A DNA stretch of 64,000 bases. It comes from Corynebacterium vitaeruminis DSM 20294. Its GTDB lineage: Bacteria > Actinomycetota > Actinomycetes > Mycobacteriales > Mycobacteriaceae. The position numbers and the translations under genes are program-made. Below are positions 27,389-35,935 of this stretch, piece after piece. The notes below the pieces were generated by a model. The model worked only from the letters and a program-made list of their open reading frames with translations. It made no database searches and was not told the DNA's origin. The stretch is taken from contig NZ_CP004353.1 of NCBI RefSeq assembly GCF_000550805.1, positions 2,108,001 through 2,172,000 of the forward strand, written 5' to 3'. Numbering within the stretch: position 1 is the first letter of the stretch; each line of letters starts with the position of its first letter.

Positions 27389-27936
27389 GCGAGCAGCGCG
27401 CGCCGCAGTTCCGCGTGGCCAAGCTGCTCGACCATCCACGGGCTAAACGCGAATGGGGCCGCATCGACCGCGGCGAAGAGTTTCTCCGGCGTGGTCCACG
27501 CGAAGGAGTCCACCTCCTCCGCCTCCGGGCTAAGCCCGCCCGTCCCCTCAAGCCTCGCGACGAACACCGGGCAGATCTCCCACTCGACGATCCCCCGCGA
27601 GTCGACCGCCCGGTAACGGAACTGGGGCAGCACCTCGGTGAGCTCCCCCAAGCGCTCGGCCTCCACGCCGATCTCGTGCGGCACCCGCCTGCGCGCCGCC
27701 TCCGCCGCGGTCTCCCCCGGTGCCAAGTGCCCGCACGCGGAGTTGGTCCACACGCCCGGCCAGGTCTTCTTCCCCAGCGCACGCCTGGTGATGAGCACCC
27801 GCCCTGCCCCGTCCACCACGTAGCACGAGAATGCGAGGTGAAGCGGGGTGTCCGTGGTGTGCACCTCGGACTTCAGTGCGGTCCCCGTGGGGGTCCCGTC
27901 CTCATCCACGAGGACGACGAGCTCTGGTTGGGTCAT
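27385..27936 (-). CDS. idi: Isopentenyl-diphosphate delta-isomerase, type I
   Basis: Nudix-fold enzyme of 183 residues that interconverts IPP and DMAPP. The catalytic Cys is in TNSACGHLAPGE, the metal and acid residues in AARRRVPHEIGVEAE and EWEICPVF, as in type I Idi. The start ATG 27936 is 7 bases behind TAGTCT (27944-27949, minus strand), so a leaderless mRNA is likely; the longer frame to 28137 is a shadow of the next gene. Tail-to-tail overlap of 4 bases with the kinase gene. Idi supplies precursors for prenyl carriers such as the UppS product. Confidence 0.95.
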   Translation of the reverse strand: MTQPELVVLVDEDGTPTGTALKSEVHTTDTPLHLAFSCYVVDGAGRVLITRRALGKKTWPGVWTNSACGHLAPGETAAEAARRRVPHEIGVEAERLGELTEVLPQFRYRAVDSRGIVEWEICPVFVARLEGTGGLSPEAEEVDSFAWTTPEKLFAAVDAAPFAFSPWMVEQLGHAELRRALLA

Positions 27937-27991
27937 GGATCCTAGACTATCGCATGCCCTCCGGCCGCCCGCCGCCCGATCCCTCGGGCGC

Positions 27992-29635
27992 CTAGTCCCG
28001 GATCCACGACCCGATGACGCCCGGGACAACCGGCGCGCGATCGCCGATGAGTGCCTTGACGTTGCCCTCGCTCTCGATCCCGGTGGTGACCCGGCGGACC
28101 TTGCCCTTCTTCTGCCGCTCGTCCGCCGCCCCGCCAACCGGCATGCCGCCCATCATCGTGCCCGTGCCACGCGCTGCCGACATCGCCGCGCCGGTCTTGG
28201 CGCCACCCGCAGGCGTGCCCACGGCACTGGCCACTCCCGGTGACGCCTGCCCCAGCCCGGCGCCCATCCCCTTGGCCCCGCCGATCATGCCTGTCCCGCC
28301 AGCTCCTGCGGTTCCCCTTCCGACGAGCCCGCCCGCACCCGGCGCGGACGCGCCCATGCGGCCGCCGATTCCGGCCCGGCTACCTGCCCCGGTCGCTCCG
28401 CGACCATTGGTGACTCCGGTGCCCGCGATGCCCATGCCGTACGGGGAGTGCACGTCTCCTACTCCACCTGCACCTGTACCCGTGCCGAGCCCGCCGCCTA
28501 GGCCCGCGCCGCCCATGGGTGTCACCGTCCCTGCAATGCTTGGCGACGCCGCCACCGGCGCGTTCCCCACGGTGGCCGCGTGGGTTGCCAGACCGTCCGG
28601 GTTGATCCCGGCCAGCTGCGCCGCATTATTTTCTACTGCCCCAAATTGCCCGCCCCCACTTGCTTGCGCGCCGGTACCAACGCTCTCCATCGCGCCTGCC
28701 TGCAGGCCCGCGGTGGAAAGACGCCCCCTTCCGGCGATGTCGCTCATGCCGACGTCAACTCCCGCTCCCCCAGCGGCGTTGACGCTCGCGTTGCTCATGA
28801 GGTTCGTGATCGGCGGCACCGCCGCCTCCGCATGAGTCTGCAGCGTGGCCTGGAACTTCATGAGGTAGGCCTCCTCGACGGCCTTCTTCTCGATCGGATC
28901 CTGGATCGCCGCCACGATTCCCGTCGCGGACATCACCGGCCCGATGAGCTGAGCGTTCCTGGCCATCATTCCGTTGAGCGTGCCTGCAAACACCTGCGCG
29001 TTCGCCGCGAACGCCTCGCCGTGCGAGGCCACCTCGTTGATCTTCTCCACCGCCCGATCGAAGACCTCGCCCCGGTTATTCGACGCGATCGACGACGCGG
29101 CCTCACGCAGCTTCCCTGCGATCTCCGACAGCTTCTCGCCTAGGCTTCTCCACTGGGAAGCCGCCGCACTGGCGTCACCGATCTTCGTGCTCATCAGCGC
29201 GGTGTTGAGCTCGGCCAACGAGGAGGCCTTCATCACCAGCGGTACCGGGAAGGAGAAGTCCTGGTAGCGCGGCTCCGGTCGTGCCGGAAAGACCACGGAG
29301 TTCTCCCCTGTCGCCCCGCCCTCATCCGCGATGTCCATCCCGCGCGCCATGTACGAGTTCTGGTCACTCAGCGCCGCGTTCGTTGCCTGCAAAGCCTCGT
29401 TCAACCAGTTGACCTGCTCGCTGAAGGAAGAAAGGACCTCACTCGCCGAACCGACGCCGCCGTTCAGTACAGCGCCGTGGTTGGTGCCCAATTGATCAAT
29501 TCCAGCAATTGTCGAGTAGTCGCTAGCAATCGTCTTGTTTCTTGAGATGCCCGCGGCCCAGTTCGATCCTTCGATCTCCCCGTCGATCAACTTATTTGCG
29601 TCGATGAGTGAATCGGGAATAGCTATGACATTCAT
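27992..29635 (-). CDS. Large Gly-rich protein with WXG100/PPE-like helical domain (candidate type VII secretion substrate)
   Basis: 547 residues in three parts. Residues 1-275 are helical in two blocks; the second (about 136-225) has the WXG100-like pattern ASQWRSLGEKLSEIAGKL ... NEVASHGEAFAANAQVFAGTL. Residues ~285-500 are low-complexity Gly/Ala/Met with repeated GAG-type strings. The last ~44 residues form a non-repetitive tail (KVRRVTTGIESEGNVK ... VVPGVIGSWIRD). No signal peptide, no membrane segment, and no canonical YxxxD/E export motif seen by eye. ATG 29635 overlaps the stop of the DUF3558-like lipoprotein gene (ATGA). The link to type VII secretion rests on architecture and partner, and is inference. 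Confidence 0.75.
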   Translation of the reverse strand: MNVIAIPDSLIDANKLIDGEIEGSNWAAGISRNKTIASDYSTIAGIDQLGTNHGAVLNGGVGSASEVLSSFSEQVNWLNEALQATNAALSDQNSYMARGMDIADEGGATGENSVVFPARPEPRYQDFSFPVPLVMKASSLAELNTALMSTKIGDASAAASQWRSLGEKLSEIAGKLREAASSIASNNRGEVFDRAVEKINEVASHGEAFAANAQVFAGTLNGMMARNAQLIGPVMSATGIVAAIQDPIEKKAVEEAYLMKFQATLQTHAEAAVPPITNLMSNASVNAAGGAGVDVGMSDIAGRGRLSTAGLQAGAMESVGTGAQASGGGQFGAVENNAAQLAGINPDGLATHAATVGNAPVAASPSIAGTVTPMGGAGLGGGLGTGTGAGGVGDVHSPYGMGIAGTGVTNGRGATGAGSRAGIGGRMGASAPGAGGLVGRGTAGAGGTGMIGGAKGMGAGLGQASPGVASAVGTPAGGAKTGAAMSAARGTGTMMGGMPVGGAADERQKKGKVRRVTTGIESEGNVKALIGDRAPVVPGVIGSWIRD

Positions 29636-30246
29636 GATTGTCGTTCCGCCTTTTCAATGAATTTCAGGAGTAGTTCATCCGACAATTGGCACAATTCTTC
29701 ACGAGTGAAGGAGTTTCTCTTTGCTGTGAATGCGAAAATCCCTAGGCGCCCACCTTGTGTTGGGACGCTAGCCATACAGCTGTTCTCAGTTGCTTTCGAA
29801 TCAGAAGAATGGAAATACGCCCCCTTAGTTTTGCTTTCGAAATGCGTTTCAATCGCCTCAGTACCTGCCAACACTTTTTCTTGGCTAGACAAGTCAGAAA
29901 CGACCCCAAACTTTGCATCAGCCATCCCATCACCCGAGTGGTGAAATGAGCAGCCAGAGAACGGAATTGATGGATCGTAATCTCGAATCTCGGCAGGCTT
30001 CAACTCAAGTTGCTCGTAGTCCTCGACTGAGAGATCGTTGCACGCGTCGAAGAACTTGAAACCCGGCGCATCCTTGTCAAAATCGACCGGCGCAAAACTC
30101 GGGGTGCTGGTCGTGGCGGGCGTTGGATTCCCCACGGCGGTTGCTGCGGTTCCCCCAGAACACGCGGCAACCAGGGGGCCGAGCAGCAGTCCCAGCACCA
30201 GCAGGATGGTCTTGGCACCCGGCGGGTGCGTTGATTTATAGGTCAC
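29632..30246 (-). CDS. DUF3558-like lipoprotein
   Basis: 204 residues. Signal peptide with a lipobox (LLGPLVAAC, Cys about residue 29), then a Thr/Pro/Ser linker and a globular domain with the DUF3558-type pattern FDACNDLS ... FSGCSFHH ... NSCMASV ... REELCQLSDEL; the paired cysteines fit an extracytoplasmic domain. DUF3558 proteins are actinobacterial surface lipoproteins often encoded next to PPE/WXG-like genes, as here. The start is GTG 30246 with GGGGA about 9 bases upstream. The gene is visibly richer in A+T than the surrounding genes, a possible sign of horizontal origin. Confidence 0.8.
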   Translation of the reverse strand: MTYKSTHPPGAKTILLVLGLLLGPLVAACSGGTAATAVGNPTPATTSTPSFAPVDFDKDAPGFKFFDACNDLSVEDYEQLELKPAEIRDYDPSIPFSGCSFHHSGDGMADAKFGVVSDLSSQEKVLAGTEAIETHFESKTKGAYFHSSDSKATENSCMASVPTQGGRLGIFAFTAKRNSFTREELCQLSDELLLKFIEKAERQS

Positions 30247-30395
30247 GAAAGGTAGTCCCCTTTCTCACTCGGTGGTGTGCCGTAGGTGGCACGCAGGAGG
30301 TGAGCTCACGCGCTGTGGCGCGGTGCACTGTGTCATAGACACCGCGGGCGTGTGGTCGGTTCCATCGAATGTGGCGGGGGTGCCGAAAGGCCGAA

Positions 30396-30426
30396 CGCCT
30401 CGGCCCGCGCGATGCGGGCCGAGGCG
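30396..30426 (-). terminator. Terminator of the 170-residue lipoprotein gene
   Basis: CGCCTCGGCCCGC (30396-30408) pairs with GCGGGCCGAGGCG (30414-30426), 13 bp, directly after the stop at 30437. T-tracts flank it, TTTTT on the plus side, weaker on the minus side. Confidence 0.85.
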
Positions 30427-30436
30427 TTTTTCGTCG

Positions 30437-30949
30437 TTAAGCGTTGGCGATGTTGCCGTTGTAGATGACGTTTCCGATCTGGAACGTGGCCTGGTAGAGG
30501 TTGTTGTAGCTGGTGTTGAAGGCGAACGCGAGGTTCGTCGCGGAGTGCGGCCCAAGCGGCAGGTCGAGCCCCAGGGATCCGGACTCAACCGGGGCGACGT
30601 CCTGGCCGTTGACCTTCAGGGTGGGGGTTCCCAGCGCGTCGATTGGCAGCGCCACGTCGTTGTTGTTGCGCACGAGGACGTAGATCACCGAGCCGGAGCC
30701 CTCAGAGTTGTAGTTCGCGTCCTGGATCTCGTAGGTCAGGTGGAGGCCGGGATCGTCCTGGGGGTCGCTGATGGATGCGGCCGTGACCGGGTCGACCGCG
30801 TCCGCATGGAATTGCGCCGCGCTTTCGGTAGTTGTACTAACGGAGACGTCCGCCGAGTTTCCCGAATCGTTATTCGAGCAAGCGCCGATGGTCACAGCGC
30901 ACGAGGCAACGAGAGCGCAGGCGATGAGTCGGGTGCGGCGAACAGACAT
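30437..30949 (-). CDS. Secreted lipoprotein, DUF4352-like fold
   Basis: 170 residues: Arg-rich n-region, hydrophobic core and lipobox AVTIGAC (Cys about residue 24), then a Ser/Thr-rich linker. The mature domain (HLTYEIQDANYNSEGSGSVIYVLVRNNNDVALPID ... FAFNTSYNNLYQATFQIGN) looks like an immunoglobulin-like beta-sandwich as in DUF4352-type lipoproteins. ATG 30949 has AGGGGAAAG immediately upstream. It lies next to the DUF3558-like gene but is separated by about 190 bases and has its own terminator. Function unknown. Confidence 0.78.
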   Translation of the reverse strand: MSVRRTRLIACALVASCAVTIGACSNNDSGNSADVSVSTTTESAAQFHADAVDPVTAASISDPQDDPGLHLTYEIQDANYNSEGSGSVIYVLVRNNNDVALPIDALGTPTLKVNGQDVAPVESGSLGLDLPLGPHSATNLAFAFNTSYNNLYQATFQIGNVIYNGNIANA

Positions 30950-31147
30950 ATCTTTCCCCTGTTGAAAGTCACTAGTTTTCTTTTGGCGTGGATCACAATG
31001 AATGTGTCGCTCAAACTGAGAAGTCCGAACGCTTTTCTTAGGAATTCTACCCTCGCCCGCACTGTGACAGTATTAAAGCTCGAAAACTAACCGTCCTTCC
31101 GCAACTTTTCGTCTAAGAATCTTTAGAAAGCTCAGGTTTTAATACAC

Positions 31148-32995
31148 GTGCGTTCCATTGCCCGAATCCTCGGAAGTGCCAAGGCGCTGTGGCCCTACTA
31201 TCTGGGCGTGATCTTCTCAGCCATCGTGGTCGCGGTGTTGGCGCTGGTCACCCCGTTCATCCTCAAGGACGCCACCGACACGATCGTCGAGACGGTCGGC
31301 GGCGGGCTGTCCGTCGAGGGCGCCACCCGCCACGTCATGTGGCTGGCCGTCGCCCTGCTGATCGCGCAGCTTCTCAACACGATCCTGCAAAACATCGGCG
31401 GCTACATCGGCGACGTGATGTCGGCGCGGCTGCGGCAGATCCTGTCCACCCGCTACTACGCGCAGCTGCTCGGCATGCCGCAGCGCTACTTCGACGACCA
31501 GGTCACCGGCACCATCATCGCGCGGTTGGATCGCTCGATCAGCTCGATCACGCAGACGATGCAGGCGATGGCCAACAACTTCTTCCCCATGATCATCACG
31601 CTCGTGGCGGTGCTGGGCATCTCGTCTTGGTACTACTGGCCGCTGGCCCTGCTGCTCGCCGTCATCGTGCCCATCTACATGTGGCTGACCGGGCTGACCA
31701 GCAAGAAGTGGCAGAAGATCGAGGGTGCCAAGAACGAGCAGATCGACCTGGCAGGCGGGCGCTTCGCCGAGGTCATCGGCCAGGTCAAGGTGGTCAAGTC
31801 CTTCGTTACCGAGCTTCGGGAGCTGGGCACCTTTGGCCGTCGATACGCGAAAACGGTGACGCTGACCAAGAGCCAGTCCGCGTGGTGGCACAGCATGGAC
31901 GTCGCACGAGGCGGGGCGATGGACGTGATCTTTTTCGCCATCTACCTCATGCTCTTCTACCGCACGCTGCACGGCTACTTCAGCCTGGGCGACATGGTGC
32001 TTCTGCTGCAGCTGGTCAACATGGCGCGCACGCCGCTGACCATGATGAGCTGGGTGGTGGACACGACTCAGCGCGCGATCGCCGGCTCGAAGGACTACTT
32101 CGAGGTGATGGAGAAGCCGCTGGAGGACACCGTCAATGCCGAGCTGGTGGCGGCGACGAAGGCGTCCGACGTGCCGGTGCTCACCAAGGACGCGGTGCGC
32201 CCGCTCGTGCCGCAGGGCAATCGCCCCATGATCTCCTTCAACAACGTCTCCTTCGCCTACAACGAGGGCGAGCCGGTGCTGCACGGGGTGTCCTTCGAAG
32301 CCCAGCGCGGCCAGCGCATCGCGCTCGTCGGCGAGTCCGGCGGCGGCAAGTCCACCATTGTCAACCTGCTGCTCGGCCTCTACCGCCCGAGCGAGGGCAG
32401 CTTGGCTGTGGCGGGCTACGACGTGGGCATGCTCTCCGCCGAGCAGCTGCGCGCCAGCGTCGGCGTGGTCTTCCAGGAGTCCTCGCTGTTTTCCGGCACC
32501 GTGCGCGAGAACATCGCCTACGCGCGCCCGGATGCGACGGAGGAGGAGATCATCGAGGTGGCCAAGCGCGCCAACGCCCACGACTTCATCATGGGCTTCC
32601 CGCAGGGCTACGACACCGTCATCGGCGAGCGCGGCCTGCGGCTGTCCGGCGGGCAGAAGCAGCGCGTGTCGGTGGCGCGCGCCATGCTCAAGGACGCCCC
32701 TGTCTTGGTCCTCGACGAGGCGACCTCCGCGCTGGACACGAAGGCGGAGATCGCCGTCCAGGAGGGCCTCGACCAGCTCATGGTGGGGCGCACCACGCTC
32801 ATCATCGCCCACCGCCTGTCCACCATCGCGGACGTGGACACCATCATCACGCTTCGCGACGGGCACGTCGACGAGATCGGCTCGCCCGCGGAGCTGTCGC
32901 GCTCCGGCGGCATCTACGCCGAGCTGCTCGCCCTGACCGCCCACTCCAGCGAGGCGAACAAGGAGCGGCTGAAGCGTTTCGGCTTCCAGTCCTAG
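31148..32995 (+). CDS. ABC exporter (fused membrane and ATPase domains)
   Basis: 615-residue half-transporter of the MsbA/multidrug type. Six membrane segments lie in residues 15-310 (for example YYLGVIFSAIVVAVLALVTPFIL and WPLALLLAVIVPIYMWL). The ATPase domain has Walker A GESGGGKST, Q-loop VVFQESS, signature LSGGQKQRV, Walker B VLVLDEATSALD and the H-loop IAHRLS. All catalytic residues are intact. It acts as a dimer; the substrate (drug, lipid or peptide) is unknown. The start GTG 31148 lacks a strong ribosome site, so the N-terminus is somewhat uncertain. The upstream 198 bases are A+T-rich and hold ACTGTGACAGT at 31061-31071. Confidence 0.92.
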   Translation: MRSIARILGSAKALWPYYLGVIFSAIVVAVLALVTPFILKDATDTIVETVGGGLSVEGATRHVMWLAVALLIAQLLNTILQNIGGYIGDVMSARLRQILSTRYYAQLLGMPQRYFDDQVTGTIIARLDRSISSITQTMQAMANNFFPMIITLVAVLGISSWYYWPLALLLAVIVPIYMWLTGLTSKKWQKIEGAKNEQIDLAGGRFAEVIGQVKVVKSFVTELRELGTFGRRYAKTVTLTKSQSAWWHSMDVARGGAMDVIFFAIYLMLFYRTLHGYFSLGDMVLLLQLVNMARTPLTMMSWVVDTTQRAIAGSKDYFEVMEKPLEDTVNAELVAATKASDVPVLTKDAVRPLVPQGNRPMISFNNVSFAYNEGEPVLHGVSFEAQRGQRIALVGESGGGKSTIVNLLLGLYRPSEGSLAVAGYDVGMLSAEQLRASVGVVFQESSLFSGTVRENIAYARPDATEEEIIEVAKRANAHDFIMGFPQGYDTVIGERGLRLSGGQKQRVSVARAMLKDAPVLVLDEATSALDTKAEIAVQEGLDQLMVGRTTLIIAHRLSTIADVDTIITLRDGHVDEIGSPAELSRSGGIYAELLALTAHSSEANKERLKRFGFQS

Positions 32996-33058
32996 TTTTA
33001 TTCATCCCCGCGAGGCGGCGAGGGTTCGGTGTCGGGCTTTGTTAGTAGCGTAGGGGAC

Positions 33059-34189
33059 ATGAAATTCCCTTCCTATGACAAGCTCGTTGCCCGCCACACC
33101 ATGAAGTGGACCCGCTACCCCGAAGACGTGATCCCACTGTGGGTGGCGGAGTCGGACTTTGCCACCTGCGAGCCGGTGAAGAAGGCGCTCGCCCAGGCCG
33201 TGGAGAACGAGTCCTTCGGCTACCAGCCCGACGGCAGCCTGTTACCCAAGGCCACGGCCGATTTTTACCGCACCCGCTACGGCTTCGACGCGAACCCCGA
33301 GTGGATCTTCGCCGTCCCCGACGTGGTGCGCGCCCTGTACATCGCCATCGAGCACTTCACCGCGCCCGGCTCCAAGGTCATCGTCCCGGTGCCCGCCTAC
33401 CCGCCGTTTTTCCAGCTGCTGTCCGCCACCGGCCGCGAGGGGATCTTCCTCGACGCCCGCGGCGGCATCGACTTAGGCGAGGTGGAGCAGGCCTTCAAGG
33501 ATGGCGCCGGGTGCATCCTCCTGTGCAACCCGCACAACCCGCTGGGCTACACCTTTAGCGCCGACTACCTGCGCGAGCTCGCCGAGCTGGCAGACAAGTA
33601 CTCCGCCCGCGTGCTCGTCGACGAGATCCACGCCCCGCTGGTCTACGACGGCACCCACGTGGTCGCGGCCGGGGTCTCCGAGACCGCCACGCGGGTGTGC
33701 ATCACCGCCACCGCCACGTCCAAGGCGTGGAACACCGCGGGGCTCAAGTGCGCCCAGGTGATCTTTAGCAACGAGGCCGACGTCGAGCGCTGGAAGGCGC
33801 TGTCGCCGGTCATCAAGGACGGCGTGTCCACCATCGGGCTCATCGCCGCCGAGGCCGCCTACCGCGAGGGGCTGGACTTCCTCGAGGAGGAGCTCGAGTA
33901 CCTGCGCGCCAACCGCGACTATCTCCTTGCGGAGCTGCCCAAGCGCATCCCCGGCATCAAGGTCCCCGCCCTCGAGGCCACCTACCTGCTCTGGCTCGAC
34001 TTCACGGACACGGCCGTGCCCGGCAACCCGAGCCAGTTCTTCGTGGACAACGCCCGCGTCGCGATGAACGACGGCGAGTTCTTCGGCGAGATCGGCAAGG
34101 GCTTTACCCGCATGAACATCGCCACCTCGCGCGAGATCCTCGAGCGCGCGCTCGATCAGATGGAGGCGGCCTTCGCGACGCTTGCTTAG
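33059..34189 (+). CDS. aecD: PLP-dependent C-S lyase, MalY/PatB family (AecD-like)
   Basis: 376-residue fold-type I aminotransferase-like enzyme. Motifs: VIPLWVAESDFATCEPV near the N-terminus, CNPHNPLG, VDEIHAPLVYDG (Asp to the pyridine N), and TATSKAWNTAGLK with the Schiff-base Lys. MalY/PatB enzymes split C-S bonds of cystathionine or cysteine conjugates; in C. glutamicum AecD is the cystathionine beta-lyase, hence the tentative symbol. The start ATG 33059 is 7 bases behind TAGCGT (33046-33051); the longer frame from 33029 would begin upstream of that promoter. Confidence 0.88.
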   Translation: MKFPSYDKLVARHTMKWTRYPEDVIPLWVAESDFATCEPVKKALAQAVENESFGYQPDGSLLPKATADFYRTRYGFDANPEWIFAVPDVVRALYIAIEHFTAPGSKVIVPVPAYPPFFQLLSATGREGIFLDARGGIDLGEVEQAFKDGAGCILLCNPHNPLGYTFSADYLRELAELADKYSARVLVDEIHAPLVYDGTHVVAAGVSETATRVCITATATSKAWNTAGLKCAQVIFSNEADVERWKALSPVIKDGVSTIGLIAAEAAYREGLDFLEEELEYLRANRDYLLAELPKRIPGIKVPALEATYLLWLDFTDTAVPGNPSQFFVDNARVAMNDGEFFGEIGKGFTRMNIATSREILERALDQMEAAFATLA

Positions 34190-34250
34190 CTTTCCGACGG
34201 CCAAGGTCGCTTTCCTTCCTTCCCCTCCTGGGGCGGGCGGGCTGGCGGCG

Positions 34251-34263
34251 GGCGTCGGCAAGC
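34251..34263 (+). repeat. GTCGAC repeat copy 7 (diverged)
   Basis: GGCGTCGGCAAGC, one mismatch to the core, followed by GAAAC as in other copies. A second diverged half (CTTTCCGACGGCCAAGG, 34190-34206) directly follows the aecD stop in reverse orientation. Confidence 0.5.
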
Positions 34264-34326
34264 GAAACGGAATAAAGGGCGCGACGGAACCGTTTCAGTG
34301 GAGGTATCAACAACCGAAAGGCCGCC

Positions 34327-35322
34327 ATGAGCACCATCCCGCTTTCCCTACTCGACTTTGCCACCATCTACGACGGCGAGCGCCCCGGCGTGAGCTTTAC
34401 CCGCTCCGTGACGCTCGCGCAGAAGGCCGAGGAGCTGGGCTTCGAGCGGGTCTGGTACGCCGAGCACCACAATATGAAGTCAATCTCTTCGGCGGCACCC
34501 GCGGTGCTCATCTCCCACATCGGCGCCAAGACCTCCACCATCCGCCTGGGCGCGGGCGGGGTCATGCTGCCCAACCACTCCCCCTACACCGTCGCGGAGC
34601 AGTTCGGCACGCTCGCCGAGCTCTACCCGGACCGCATCGACCTAGGGCTGGGCCGCGCGCCCGGCACCGACCAGAACACGCTCGGACGCGCGCTGCGCCG
34701 GAGCCCGAACGCCGCCGAGAACTTCCCCGGCGACGTCGTCGAGCTGGAGAAGTACCTCGCCGACGAGTCGATCATCGCCGGCGTGCGCGCCACCCCGGGC
34801 GCGGGTACCCGCGTGCCGCTGTACATCCTGGGCTCCTCACTGTTCGGCGCGCAGCTGGCCGCGAAGCTCGGCCTGCCGTACTCCTTCGCCTCCCACTTTG
34901 CCCCGACCCACCTGGAGGAGGCTGTGGGCCTCTACCGGGAGACCTTCGTCCCGCGCGCGGAGGGCGATAAGCCCTACGTCATCGCGGCCGTCAACGTCAC
35001 CGCCGCCGATTCCACCGCCGACGCCGTGCGCCAGCACGAGGACGTCAAGCGCGCGTGGGTGCGCAACATGGCTGGCCGCGGCCGCTACCTCACCGACGAG
35101 CAGCTCGACGACGTCATCGACTCCTACGCCGGGCACCAGATCCTCGACATGATGCGCTACACCGCCGTCGGCACGGGCGAGGAGGTACGCGACTACCTAG
35201 AGAAGTTCGCGGCCCACGCGCAGGCCGACGAGCTCATGCTCTCCCTGCGGGCGCCGTCGTTCGAGGAGTCGCTGCGTTCGCTGGAGATCGTCGCCGACAA
35301 CCGCCCGGAGCTCAACGCCTAG
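34327..35322 (+). CDS. LLM-class flavin-dependent oxidoreductase (MsnO8/YhbW type)
   Basis: 331-residue luciferase-like monooxygenase. Typical marks: SLLDFATI at the N-terminus, AQKAEELGFERVWYAEHHNM, IRLGAGGVMLPNHSPYTVAEQFGTL, DLGLGRAPGTD, and the LYILGSSLFGAQLAAKLGLPYSFASHF block. Uses reduced FMN and oxygen; substrate unknown. The ATG has GAAAGG at 5-8 bases. It is the last plus-strand gene before a convergent membrane protein gene, with only 5 bases between the stops. Confidence 0.9.
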   Translation: MSTIPLSLLDFATIYDGERPGVSFTRSVTLAQKAEELGFERVWYAEHHNMKSISSAAPAVLISHIGAKTSTIRLGAGGVMLPNHSPYTVAEQFGTLAELYPDRIDLGLGRAPGTDQNTLGRALRRSPNAAENFPGDVVELEKYLADESIIAGVRATPGAGTRVPLYILGSSLFGAQLAAKLGLPYSFASHFAPTHLEEAVGLYRETFVPRAEGDKPYVIAAVNVTAADSTADAVRQHEDVKRAWVRNMAGRGRYLTDEQLDDVIDSYAGHQILDMMRYTAVGTGEEVRDYLEKFAAHAQADELMLSLRAPSFEESLRSLEIVADNRPELNA

Positions 35323-35327
35323 CGCGG

Positions 35328-35825
35328 CTACTTCTCGACGACCAGCCCCGGGACCTGCGCCTTGAGCAGGTCGACGAGCTCGAAGGGGCGCGGCTCCGGC
35401 CCCTGGGGGAACTCGATGGTGTAGGCGCCGAGGTCGTTTGAGCCCGCCTCGCCCGCCTCCACGAGGTGCCGGGGCACGAGCGTGGCCAGGCTGTGGTTGC
35501 CCCGGCGCGAAATCCGCAGGATGGCCAGGTCCGACAGCGGGAAGTGCACGCCCGAGTGCGGCACCCGCACGTGCGAGTCGATGACGAGCACCGGGCGGCG
35601 GCGCTTGTAGGACAGCGCGAGGAGGCTGACGATCGCCGCGAGGATGCCCACCGCGGGGGCGAGCGCCGCCACGCTGAAGAGGTTGCGCAAGACGCCGTCC
35701 TCGTCGGGCCGCCCGATGAGCAGCACCGCGAGCAGGACGGCCATGAAGACCACGAAAACGGCGCAGATCTTCGTCGCCTTGCTCTTAAGCAGCGCGGCGG
35801 TCGAGGTGCGCACGGTGACGGTCAT
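35328..35825 (-). CDS. Membrane protein with two N-terminal helices
   Basis: 165 residues. Two membrane segments (KICAVFVVFMAVLLAVLLIG and VAALAPAVGILAAIVSLLALSY) are followed by a cytoplasmic-like domain with beta-rich pattern (PVLVIDSHVRVPHSGVHFPLSDLAILRI). I do not recognise the family. The start ATG 35825 is preferred: TAGACT (35834-35839, minus strand) sits 8 bases upstream, so it may be leaderless; the frame extending to 35870 has no ribosome site. Convergent with the LLM oxidoreductase. Confidence 0.75.
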   Translation of the reverse strand: MTVTVRTSTAALLKSKATKICAVFVVFMAVLLAVLLIGRPDEDGVLRNLFSVAALAPAVGILAAIVSLLALSYKRRRPVLVIDSHVRVPHSGVHFPLSDLAILRISRRGNHSLATLVPRHLVEAGEAGSNDLGAYTIEFPQGPEPRPFELVDLLKAQVPGLVVEK

Positions 35826-35935
35826 AGCCTCGAAGTCTACTGCCCGCTTGGGCCCAGCCTGTCGCCCCACACCCCTAATGCGGCGCTTTTCCAGTTCGCC
35901 CCTTCTTCGCCCGCGCTTCCTTGCGCGGGCCGCGG

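Noticed and set aside
28280..28560. Gly-rich coding region as a frameshifted or spurious frame
   Set aside because: The frame is continuous between a helical N-terminal domain and a structured C-terminal tail with the same codon style, so the Gly/Ala region is a real low-complexity linker.
33029..33058. Longer N-terminus for the C-S lyase
   Set aside because: A -10 hexamer with 7-base gap points to ATG 33059, and the family begins at MKFPSYDKL.
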